Assembly: GCA_007120675.1 (NCBI GenBank)
Contig: SKNE01000040.1
Span: forward strand, 1-13,458
Direction: 5' to 3'
DNA: 13,458 nucleotides
Source of the DNA: Bacteroidales bacterium
Lineage (GTDB): Bacteria > Bacteroidota > Bacteroidia > Bacteroidales > UBA7960
In this document: positions 1 through 6,193 of the stretch, piece by piece
Numbering within the stretch: the first letter of the stretch is position 1
How the letters are laid out: the number at the start of each line of letters is the position of its first letter
Notes under the pieces: generated by a model
The model's input: the letters and a program-made list of their open reading frames with translations, nothing else
Database searches by the model: none
What the model was told of the DNA's origin: nothing
Made by a program: the position numbers and the translations under genes

Positions 1-2
1 CC

Positions 3-503
3 CAAAAAGCACTGAATGACTTGGAAATCAATGCTATACAGATGGAAAACACCATGCTGAGCAATAAGCTGGAACTGAAGCGGCAGGAGTACAATACCGT
101 ATTGATGAACATCAGTGATCAGCGTAACTTCCTGGAGGAGATCAGCAGGGAGATTTCCCAGCTCATCGGCCAGAAAGACATTGAAAAGAGGGACCGTGCG
201 CTGAGGGAGGTGGACAAAAAGCTGAAGCAACGGATGTCCTTCAGCCGAGAGATCGACGATTTCTACGGGAAGATAGAGCAAACCCATAAGGACTTCATCG
301 TGGCTCTCACGGAGCGCTTTCCAGGCCTGACAAACAAGGAAAAACGGCTGGCCATCCTCTTGCGCCTGGGTCTTTCATCCAAAGAGATCGCCACCTTAAT
401 GAATGTGTCGCCAAAAAGCGCAGAGATCGCCCGCTATCGCCTGAGGAAAAAGATGGGCCTCAGGGGGCGGGAGAATGTGCAGGATTTTTTGTCCAACCTG
501 TAA
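3..503 (+). CDS. LuxR-type HTH regulator, C-terminal fragment (5' end outside window)
   Basis: Only the C-terminal part is present: the frame is open from the window edge (codons from base 3), so the TTG at 21 is probably internal. The visible part starts with a charged helical stretch (EKRD, REVDKKLKQR) that looks like a coiled coil. It ends in a LuxR/GerE-type DNA-binding HTH within the last ~60 residues (FPGLTNKEKRLAILLRLGLS, then SSKEIATLMNVSPKSAE and RYRLRKKMGL). This ending is typical of Bacteroidota regulators in which a TPR or two-component-regulator-propeller/Y_Y_Y sensor region is joined through a coiled coil to the HTH; which sensor is used here cannot be seen. The expected role is ligand- or envelope-responsive transcription control. 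It ends 69 nt before the porin-like gene on the same strand, so local control of that cluster is possible but unproven. Confidence 0.85.
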   Translation, partial: QKALNDLEINAIQMENTMLSNKLELKRQEYNTVLMNISDQRNFLEEISREISQLIGQKDIEKRDRALREVDKKLKQRMSFSREIDDFYGKIEQTHKDFIVALTERFPGLTNKEKRLAILLRLGLSSKEIATLMNVSPKSAEIARYRLRKKMGLRGRENVQDFLSNL

Positions 504-511
504 ACAATTAC

Positions 512-526
512 TTAACGTAGTGTTAA
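512..526. promoter_or_regulatory. Short inverted repeat upstream of porin gene (possible operator)
   Basis: TTAAC (512-516) and GTTAA (522-526) form a perfect 5-bp dyad with a 5-nt spacer in the 69-nt gap between the regulator fragment and the porin-like gene. It lies about 47-61 nt before the ATG, where an operator or promoter would sit. No clear TAnnTTTG box is visible in this gap. The dyad is short and AT-rich, so chance is a real alternative. Confidence 0.2.
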
Positions 527-572
527 CATAAACCCAAAATCATCGACCCATTAATCCACTAAATTCACCACA

Positions 573-2198
573 ATGAACCGATTCAAGACAATGTTGATTT
601 TATGTGTGCTGTTTGGCCTGGGTGCCGCAGCATACGGCCAGTCGCGCAACGTGACGGGAGTGATCACTTCCAGCCTGGAAGGAGAGCCTGTAGCCGGTGC
701 TACCGTTCGCTTGAAAGGCGCCATCACTGCGGTTACCACAGACACCCTGGGCCAATACTCCATGGAGGTGCCTGAAAACTCTTCCCTCGTGCTGGTCTTT
801 ACCCATGAGGACCACGATACCAAGGAGCTGGCCATCGGTGGGCGGACCGTGGTGAACGCTGAACTGGTGCATTCCGTTCGCTTTAACCAATATGGCAGGC
901 GTGTGGACAGGGTCCCCCTGGCCGTTGAAGAGCGGGAGGGCATCCTGGTTTTTGAGAGTCCCGACCAGGATTACAGGATGTGGCTTGATTTGCGTGTGCA
1001 GGCAGATGGTTCGTTCTTCTTTGGAGACACCTGGAACGACATTGGCAATGCCGTTGCCATGCGCCGCGTACGCATGGCATTCAAAACGGAGCTGACCGAG
1101 AAACTGGAAGCGGAGATTGACATGGACTTTGCCGATGCCTTGGCTGATCTGAAGGATGCCTTCCTCATGTATACCGTAAATCCGCGCCTGGATATCAAGG
1201 CCGGTAATTTTAAGGAACGTTTCTCCATGGAGCAGAACTCCTCTTCAAGATGGCTTACCTTCATGGAGCGTCCGGCCGCCGTGAGGGCAATTGCCCCATC
1301 ACGACATATCGGCATCCAGTTTCACTATCATCGTCCATATGTGGTGGCTGCAGCAGGCTGGCACTTCCAGGATGTGGGGGATTACGAGGCGGTTCAAAAC
1401 AGGAAAGACAACCAGAGGGATCATGGCTGGAACGAAGGGTATTCACTGACGGGTAAGCTTACCTTTATCCCATACTGGCACGAAGTTGACCGCGGACTTC
1501 ATTTTGGGGTGGCCGGATCGTACCGAACCCCGAAAACACATGTTTCCGGCGGCCGCTTCCCCAGCCTCCGATATGATTCCCGCTCAAACAATAACATCAA
1601 CAGGAAAAAATACCTGGACACCAACCACATGTTGCACATAGACAACTACCTGTTGTACAACCTCGAGTTCGCAGGCAATTACAAGGGCTTCCGCATGGCA
1701 ACCGAATACATCCACTCTACGGTGAACCGCCTGGATGACTCAGCAGGCAACCCGCGCGAATCGGAAACCTTCGGTGGTTTTTATGTCATGGCAAGCTACC
1801 TGCTCTTTGGTGGAACCCAGCTTTATAACAATTACCAGGGCGAATACACCCAGCCCATCAACGGCAAACCCTGGGGTGACGTCGAGGTCGCTGTCCGGTA
1901 TGATTACACTGACCTGAACAACAAGCGTGGCGACAATCCCGATGACTGGGGCGTAATGGGCGGCTCCGGCGAGGGCTTTACTTTTGCCGTCAACTATTAT
2001 GCACCCAGGAACGTAAAACTGCAACTCAACTACGGCTACCTGAACTTTGACCGCTATGCCAACCGCAGGGGCGATGCCTTTATTGGCTATGACAATACCG
2101 GTGCCCCTACCAGGGATCCATTTTCCGTTGACCCCAGTCTTGGGAAGCCCGGTGAGCGCTTTCATTTCCTCGCATTGCGATTCCAGGTAGCATTTTAA
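573..2198 (+). CDS. Phosphate-selective porin O/P-like outer membrane protein with N-terminal CarboxypepD_reg-like domain
   Basis: The 541-residue protein starts with a Sec signal peptide (MNRFKTMLILCVLFGLG, likely cleaved near AAAYGQ, ~22). Residues ~26-100 resemble a CarboxypepD_reg-like beta-sandwich (VTGVITSSLEGEPVAGATVR, then DTLGQYSMEVP), often found at the N terminus of Bacteroidota outer membrane proteins. From ~130 to the end there are alternating aromatic/polar strands typical of a beta-barrel, with features of the porin O/P (OprP/OprO-like) family: YRMWLDLRVQADGSFFFGD, RRVRMAFKTEL, KAGNFKERFSMEQ and WLTFMERP. It ends in ...LRFQVAF, with the C-terminal Phe expected for BAM-assembled barrels. 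Named family members pass phosphate or pyrophosphate, but many Bacteroidota homologues have unknown selectivity. It is first in a run of six same-strand genes, 36 nt before the lipoprotein gene. The barrel call is firm; phosphate specificity is inference. Confidence 0.8.
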   Translation: MNRFKTMLILCVLFGLGAAAYGQSRNVTGVITSSLEGEPVAGATVRLKGAITAVTTDTLGQYSMEVPENSSLVLVFTHEDHDTKELAIGGRTVVNAELVHSVRFNQYGRRVDRVPLAVEEREGILVFESPDQDYRMWLDLRVQADGSFFFGDTWNDIGNAVAMRRVRMAFKTELTEKLEAEIDMDFADALADLKDAFLMYTVNPRLDIKAGNFKERFSMEQNSSSRWLTFMERPAAVRAIAPSRHIGIQFHYHRPYVVAAAGWHFQDVGDYEAVQNRKDNQRDHGWNEGYSLTGKLTFIPYWHEVDRGLHFGVAGSYRTPKTHVSGGRFPSLRYDSRSNNNINRKKYLDTNHMLHIDNYLLYNLEFAGNYKGFRMATEYIHSTVNRLDDSAGNPRESETFGGFYVMASYLLFGGTQLYNNYQGEYTQPINGKPWGDVEVAVRYDYTDLNNKRGDNPDDWGVMGGSGEGFTFAVNYYAPRNVKLQLNYGYLNFDRYANRRGDAFIGYDNTGAPTRDPFSVDPSLGKPGERFHFLALRFQVAF

Positions 2199-2234
2199 CC
2201 CTACAATCAAACAGAACCCAAAAAATAAAAACCG

Positions 2235-3128
2235 ATGAAGAAATCATTCATTTTGTTGCTATCCATACTTATTTCAGGCTCGCTGTTTTTCTCCTGTGTA
2301 GAAGACGAGGACCTTGAACCAAGGTACACCCTGACACTTCAGACCAGTCCGCCCGATGCCGGTCAACTGACCGGGGCCGGAACCTACCTGGAAGGCGAAA
2401 CCATAGAGGTGGAAGTAACCCCTTATGATGGCTATGAATTCCTGCATTGGGCCATTGAAGAAGAGGTGGTATCTGAAATGACCTCCTTTTCTTATCAAAT
2501 GCCGGCAGAGAATGTGCAGATAATGGCACACTTTGAGTCAACGGGAACGGGCACGACTGAGCTTGTGCATTACTGGCACTTCAATGACGAGGAGATGACG
2601 GAAGAGGGTGAAGTGTTTACAGACTATACCATCAATGGACTTGCTTCAGCTTTCATTACCTATCCCGGCGATGGGGGAGCAATGGACTTCCGTTCGCACA
2701 GGGAAGGAGATGAGGTATCCAACTACAATCTCAGGATGAACCAGCCCGAAGATGATGGGTCGGTCCTTCGTCTGCGCAATCCCTCGATCAACAGGGAAGT
2801 GCATATTTCCATCCCAACCACAGGTTACAAAGACCTGATTCTAACCTATGCCACAACCAGGACTGAAAATGGTAACCAGACACAGCAGCTCCAGGTTTCG
2901 GCCGATGGCGGTTCAAGCTGGACCGACGTGCAGGATTCCTACTATGTTAATTCCCTGCGCGAGGGAGAAGGCTGGTCGGAAAGAAGGATCGTACTTTCAG
3001 GAATGACTGCAATCAACGACAACCCCAATACCATGTTCAGGATTCTGTTCATTGGGGAAGGCAACGACAACGACAGCGGAAACAATCGCCTGGACAACGT
3101 ATCCCTTGACGGAGTAGCCATCAGGTAG
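2235..3128 (+). CDS. Surface lipoprotein: InlB-B-like repeat plus one HYWHFN jelly-roll-like module
   Basis: The 297-residue protein starts with a lipoprotein signal peptide (MKKSFILLLSILISGSLFFS, Cys21). The residues after Cys21 are acidic (VEDED), which resembles the Bacteroidota lipoprotein surface-export signal, so display on the cell surface is likely. Residues ~31-102 match the divergent InlB B-repeat type (YTLTLQTSPPDAGQLTGAG ... GYEFLHW ... YQMPAENVQIMAHFE). Residues ~109-297 are one copy of a beta-rich module that starts ELVHYWHFN, has DFRSHRE in its first half, and ends with FRILFIGEGNDNDSGNNRLD and NVSLDG. Two more copies are in the 6194 gene and diverged copies in the 8363 gene. 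Unlike those proteins it has no T9SS C-terminal domain. The module resembles jelly-roll carbohydrate- or ligand-binding domains of marine bacteria that share the GNNR-x-DN motif. No catalytic residues were recognised. Confidence 0.75.
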   Translation: MKKSFILLLSILISGSLFFSCVEDEDLEPRYTLTLQTSPPDAGQLTGAGTYLEGETIEVEVTPYDGYEFLHWAIEEEVVSEMTSFSYQMPAENVQIMAHFESTGTGTTELVHYWHFNDEEMTEEGEVFTDYTINGLASAFITYPGDGGAMDFRSHREGDEVSNYNLRMNQPEDDGSVLRLRNPSINREVHISIPTTGYKDLILTYATTRTENGNQTQQLQVSADGGSSWTDVQDSYYVNSLREGEGWSERRIVLSGMTAINDNPNTMFRILFIGEGNDNDSGNNRLDNVSLDGVAIR

Positions 3129-3159
3129 GCCAAGAGCCAAGTCAGGCGAATTACAGACC

Positions 3160-3200
3160 GGTGGTGAAGCTGTGCCCGGACGAGGTATGGCTTCACCACC
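3160..3200 (+). promoter_or_regulatory. Long RNA hairpin between lipoprotein and CYTH-like genes
   Basis: GGTGGTGAAGC (3160-3170) and GCTTCACCACC (3190-3200) are perfect reverse complements. In RNA the stem extends inward by six pairs (UGUGCC with GGUAUG, three of them G-U) to a 7-nt loop, CGGACGA, giving 17 pairs in all. The sequence after it is A-rich with no T tract, so it is not a classical intrinsic terminator. It could stabilise a 3' end, partly attenuate read-through, or mark a processing site separating the envelope genes from the downstream genes. Confidence 0.55.
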
Positions 3201-3245
3201 AAGTCACAACAAAAAAAACATCAAAACCAAAATTCAACCGTTACA

Positions 3246-3890
3246 ATGAGCCAGGAAAAGATGAAGATAGGGGAAATATCCAAGCCCCGTTTTGAGTTTC
3301 GCACCTTCGGACAGGATTTTGATGAGCAGCACTACCGCATGTCGCGCCTTTCGGTGCCTGTTCCGGAAAAAGTGTGGGAGCGTCAATCCCATGAGATTTA
3401 CATCCTCTCCCGCACCAACGACATCAACAACACCAAGATCCGCGACGGTAAAATGGACATTAAAACCTATGTGCAGACAGTGGACGGACTGGAACAGTGG
3501 AACCCGCTGATGAAAGGGGAGTTTCCCATCTCCGCCAGGGTCCTGGAAGAAGAGGTGTTTCCCGCCTTCCAGGTAAAGAACCTGCCCCGGCTCACAAAGG
3601 AGGAGTATACTTTTGAGGAGTTCATGGAGATGGTCAGGTCCCACCCCGACCTGCAGCCTGTAAAGGTGCACAAAGAGCGCTACGGATATATGGTGAACGA
3701 CACCATCTGCGAATTCGGGTATGTCCTGATTAACGGCGCCCGGGTGGCCACCATCAATTCCGAATCCACGGAAGTGGAAAACATCAAAAAGACCATCCGG
3801 GATGTGGGCATGGATGGCCTTGAGAACATCAATTACCTGCAGGCCATCAAAAGGGTGATCGGAATGATCGACAAAGACCTGGCCGGTTAA
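3246..3890 (+). CDS. Divergent CYTH-like (triphosphate tunnel fold) protein
   Basis: This 214-residue protein has no signal peptide and is predicted to be cytoplasmic. The order of its motifs matches the CYTH/triphosphate-tunnel plan. There is an early strand with acidic and basic residues (RFEFRTFG, 15-22) and another (SHEIYILS, 48-55). Next comes a T-K-I-R-D-G-K-M-D-I-K stretch (63-73) that parallels the TVRVR...LTIKG strands of canonical CYTH proteins. A C-terminal block has K140, K143 and R145, then ICEFGYVLINGARVATINSE (E156, E173), and ends with NINYLQAIKRVIG, as CYTH domains end with a YxxAL/M-type helix. The strict N-terminal ExExK motif is absent. It is followed 47 nt later by a canonical CYTH gene, which fits a phosphate-metabolism role. 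Similarity was judged by eye; an unrelated uncharacterised family remains possible. Substrate and activity are unknown. Confidence 0.55.
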   Translation: MSQEKMKIGEISKPRFEFRTFGQDFDEQHYRMSRLSVPVPEKVWERQSHEIYILSRTNDINNTKIRDGKMDIKTYVQTVDGLEQWNPLMKGEFPISARVLEEEVFPAFQVKNLPRLTKEEYTFEEFMEMVRSHPDLQPVKVHKERYGYMVNDTICEFGYVLINGARVATINSESTEVENIKKTIRDVGMDGLENINYLQAIKRVIGMIDKDLAG

Positions 3891-3937
3891 TGCAGGCAAA
3901 TACACGGAATCAAAACAGTGAAAAGCTTTAAAAAAAT

Positions 3938-4408
3938 ATGGCACAGGAAATAGAACGCAAGTTTCTGGTTAAAAACGGGGGGTTTAAATCAAATGCCCTG
4001 AAGCAAACAAGGATAGTACAGGCCTATCTCTCTTCGGTGCCTGAGCGCACGGTGCGCGTGAGGATCAAGGGGGAGAAAGGCTTCTTAACCATCAAGGGCA
4101 TCGGAAGTGCATCGGGCGCCAGCCGCTATGAGTGGGAAAGGGAGATCCCGGTGAGTGAGGCGGAGGAGCTGCTGGCCCTCTGCGAGCCGGGAGCCATCGA
4201 GAAGATTCGTTATGTGGTCGAGTCAGGGAAACACCACTTCGAAGTGGATGAGTTCTTTGGGGAGAACCAGGGGCTCATCATCGCAGAGGTGGAGCTGGAA
4301 TCGGAGGACGAAGCCTTTGAAAAGCCCCTTTGGCTGGGTGAGGAGGTCACAGGATACACCCGATATTACAATTCGATGCTGATGAAAAAACCTTTCAGGA
4401 GCTGGTAA
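3938..4408 (+). CDS. CYTH domain protein, probable inorganic triphosphatase
   Basis: This 156-residue cytoplasmic protein is a single complete CYTH domain. It has the N-terminal signature E4-I-E6-R-K8, then TVRVR (R40, R42), FLTIKG (K53), RYEWERE (63-69), KIRYVV (K89, R91), FEVDEF (E102, D104) and IIAEVELESEDE (E117, E119). These are the alternating acidic and basic residues that line the tunnel of triphosphate tunnel metalloenzymes and bind Mg/Mn and the triphosphate. Length and motifs match short bacterial CYTH proteins such as those of Clostridium thermocellum and Nitrosomonas europaea, which hydrolyse inorganic tripolyphosphate. Adenylate cyclase class IV or thiamine triphosphatase activity is possible in the superfamily but less likely at this length. 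The ATG follows an A-rich leader, usual for Bacteroidota. It sits between the divergent CYTH-like gene and the SLC13 permease, which supports work on phosphate compounds. Fold call strong; exact substrate inferred. Confidence 0.88.
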   Translation: MAQEIERKFLVKNGGFKSNALKQTRIVQAYLSSVPERTVRVRIKGEKGFLTIKGIGSASGASRYEWEREIPVSEAEELLALCEPGAIEKIRYVVESGKHHFEVDEFFGENQGLIIAEVELESEDEAFEKPLWLGEEVTGYTRYYNSMLMKKPFRSW

Positions 4409-4437
4409 ACTCGCCACCGCGGCGCTGATATGCCCAG

Positions 4438-4466
4438 GCGGTCACCAGATCAAGCGGTTACCAGAT
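4438..4466. repeat. 13-bp imperfect direct repeat upstream of SLC13 gene
   Basis: GCGGTCACCAGAT (4438-4450) and GCGGTTACCAGAT (4454-4466) differ at one base and are spaced 16 bp start to start. Each holds a GGTNACC dyad. They lie 36-64 nt before the permease ATG, in the 93-nt gap after the CYTH gene, where a regulator could bind. The function is unknown. Confidence 0.4.
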
Positions 4467-4501
4467 GTCCCGCAAAAAGGCTTTGAATCAAACACGGAAC
4501 C

Positions 4502-6139
4502 ATGACAAAAGAAGAACACAGCGAGAACACCACCGACAATAACAACAACGGCTTTGACATGCTGGACATGCGGAACTACCGCATTGAGAAGCTGCCAAAA
4601 CGGGAAAAGACGGGATTTGAAAAGTGGATGGCCACCATCGGCGCCCCCCTGGCGGCCATCATTTTCATCCTTTTTGCCTTTGTGATCGACCTGCCCTTCC
4701 TGCAAAACATCGATCCGGAAACCCTTGTATCGGCCACATCCCAGGAGCAGTTTGCGGAGATCGGCGCCAGGGCATTCAGCCAAAGCAATGCCTATATGCT
4801 GGCGATCTTTCTGATGGCCATTGTATTGTGGATCACCCAGGCCCTGCCCAACTACCAGACATCCCTGATTTTGATCATCCTGCTGGTGCTCACCGGGGTG
4901 CTTCCCGAGGAAAAGGCTTACGCCCAGCTGGGCCATCGCGTGATGTGGCTCAACATCATGTCGTTCATCCTGGCCAGCATGCTGGTGGCCACGGGGGTGG
5001 CCAAGCGCTTTGCCCTTTGGTTCATCCTGCGCTTTGGAAAGAACGCGGGATCCATATTCATCAGCTTCATCATCATCAACATGATCCTGTCGGCCTTCAT
5101 CTCGGCCACCACGGCCAAGGCTGCCATCCTGCTCCCCATCTTCATGGTGATCGCCGCCATTTACGGGGCGCGACCCAATGATGGACAAAACAATTTCGGT
5201 CGAAGCATCGTACTGCAGAACCTGCTGAACATCAACCTGGGGGCAGGCGCTTTCGTGACCGGTTCGGGGGCCAACCTGCTGGCAGCCGCCCTCATTGGCG
5301 GAGCCATCGGGGGTTACGTATACTTCTCCGACTGGCTCTTCGCCATGTTCCCCATCATGCTGGGATTGATGTTCGTGGGGTACATCCTGGCCATGAAGGT
5401 CTTTTTCCCGCTGCCTCCCGACCAAAGACTTCCCCAGATCAAGGGGGGGATGGAGCGGCTGCGTGAGGAATACCGCAAGCTGGGCAAGATGGACATCCAG
5501 GAGGTCAAGGCCGTCATCATCTTCCTGGCCATCCTGTCGCTCTGGGCCACTGACCGCCTGCACGGGGTCAGCGCCACGGCCGTTGCATTTGTGGGTGCCA
5601 TCGTGGCCCTGCTGCCCCGCATCGGCATCGTGAAATGGAATGATGTGGACATCCCCTGGCACCTCCTGCTTTTCTCCGCCGGGGCCTACACCCTGGGGGC
5701 GGGATTTGCCATCACCGACCTGCCCTCCATCTCGGTGAACGCCTTTTTCGACAACATTGGCATCGGGGAAGAAACGGCCTTCTGGAAGCTGTATGTCCTG
5801 CTCACGGGCGTGATGGTCTTCAGTGCCCTGGTTTTCCAGTCCAAGACCATGCGGGCCATGATATTCGTTCCCATCGCCATCGGGGTGGCCAGCCGTTTTG
5901 GATATCCCATCGTGAGCCTGGCCCTGCCCGTGGCCTTCATGATAGAACACGTGTATGTTTTGCCTTTTAACAGCAAGCCCGCCGCCCTATTGTATGAAAC
6001 CGACATGTATACCCTCTCGCAGGCCTTTCGCTTCGGTTTCACCATGATGGTGATCGGGTGGCTGCTCAACATCGTCATGGGAGAGACGTGGTTCCGCTAC
6101 CTGGGCATCACCCCCGATGGTGTTTTTGGGCTGTTTTAA
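4502..6139 (+). CDS. SLC13/DASS-family anion permease with altered SNT motifs
   Basis: This 545-residue integral membrane protein has a hydrophilic N-terminal tail of ~42 residues (NTTDNNNNGFDMLDM) and then many hydrophobic segments in the two-repeat DASS/SLC13 layout. Repeat 1 contains AFISATTAKAAILLPIF (about 198-214), and after it TGSGANLLAAALIGG (from T253) in the place of the usual substrate-site hairpin. Repeat 2 contains FQSKTMRAMIFVPI (S447-K448-T449). Sodium-coupled members carry SNT in both repeats; here both Asn are missing, and a basic residue follows at matching places (K206, R451). That recalls CitT/DiT1-type sodium-independent exchangers. Known DASS substrates are di- and tricarboxylates, sulfate and, in yeast SPX-SLC13 proteins, phosphate. 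Placement after two CYTH-type genes and downstream of a porin O/P gene makes phosphate or a related anion an attractive guess, but dicarboxylate exchange cannot be excluded. Confidence 0.82.
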   Translation: MTKEEHSENTTDNNNNGFDMLDMRNYRIEKLPKREKTGFEKWMATIGAPLAAIIFILFAFVIDLPFLQNIDPETLVSATSQEQFAEIGARAFSQSNAYMLAIFLMAIVLWITQALPNYQTSLILIILLVLTGVLPEEKAYAQLGHRVMWLNIMSFILASMLVATGVAKRFALWFILRFGKNAGSIFISFIIINMILSAFISATTAKAAILLPIFMVIAAIYGARPNDGQNNFGRSIVLQNLLNINLGAGAFVTGSGANLLAAALIGGAIGGYVYFSDWLFAMFPIMLGLMFVGYILAMKVFFPLPPDQRLPQIKGGMERLREEYRKLGKMDIQEVKAVIIFLAILSLWATDRLHGVSATAVAFVGAIVALLPRIGIVKWNDVDIPWHLLLFSAGAYTLGAGFAITDLPSISVNAFFDNIGIGEETAFWKLYVLLTGVMVFSALVFQSKTMRAMIFVPIAIGVASRFGYPIVSLALPVAFMIEHVYVLPFNSKPAALLYETDMYTLSQAFRFGFTMMVIGWLLNIVMGETWFRYLGITPDGVFGLF

Positions 6140-6193
6140 TAAAGAATCTTTCGTTTCGTTGAAATAATCATTATCCACAAAAAAACAATCAGG

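Noticed and set aside
573..3128. A SusC/SusD-type polysaccharide utilisation locus
   Set aside because: The barrel protein has a CarboxypepD_reg-like domain but no TonB plug and is far too short for SusC. The lipoprotein has no SusD-type TPR features, and no glycoside hydrolase is present.
3160..3200. Calling the long hairpin an intrinsic terminator
   Set aside because: No T tract follows on the plus strand and the next gene is co-directional, so it is listed as a regulatory hairpin instead.
3234..3944. 236-codon open frame on the minus strand over the CYTH-like gene
   Set aside because: It covers the plus gene plus both gaps and gives a His/Val/Leu/Phe-rich sequence with no domain. The plus-strand frame has CYTH-like motifs and an A-rich leader.
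4442..5950. 502-codon open frame on the minus strand opposite the permease
   Set aside because: Its translation is dominated by His, Gly, Asp and Gln without domains, as expected from the complement of a GC-rich membrane-protein gene. The plus strand has a clear SLC13 protein.
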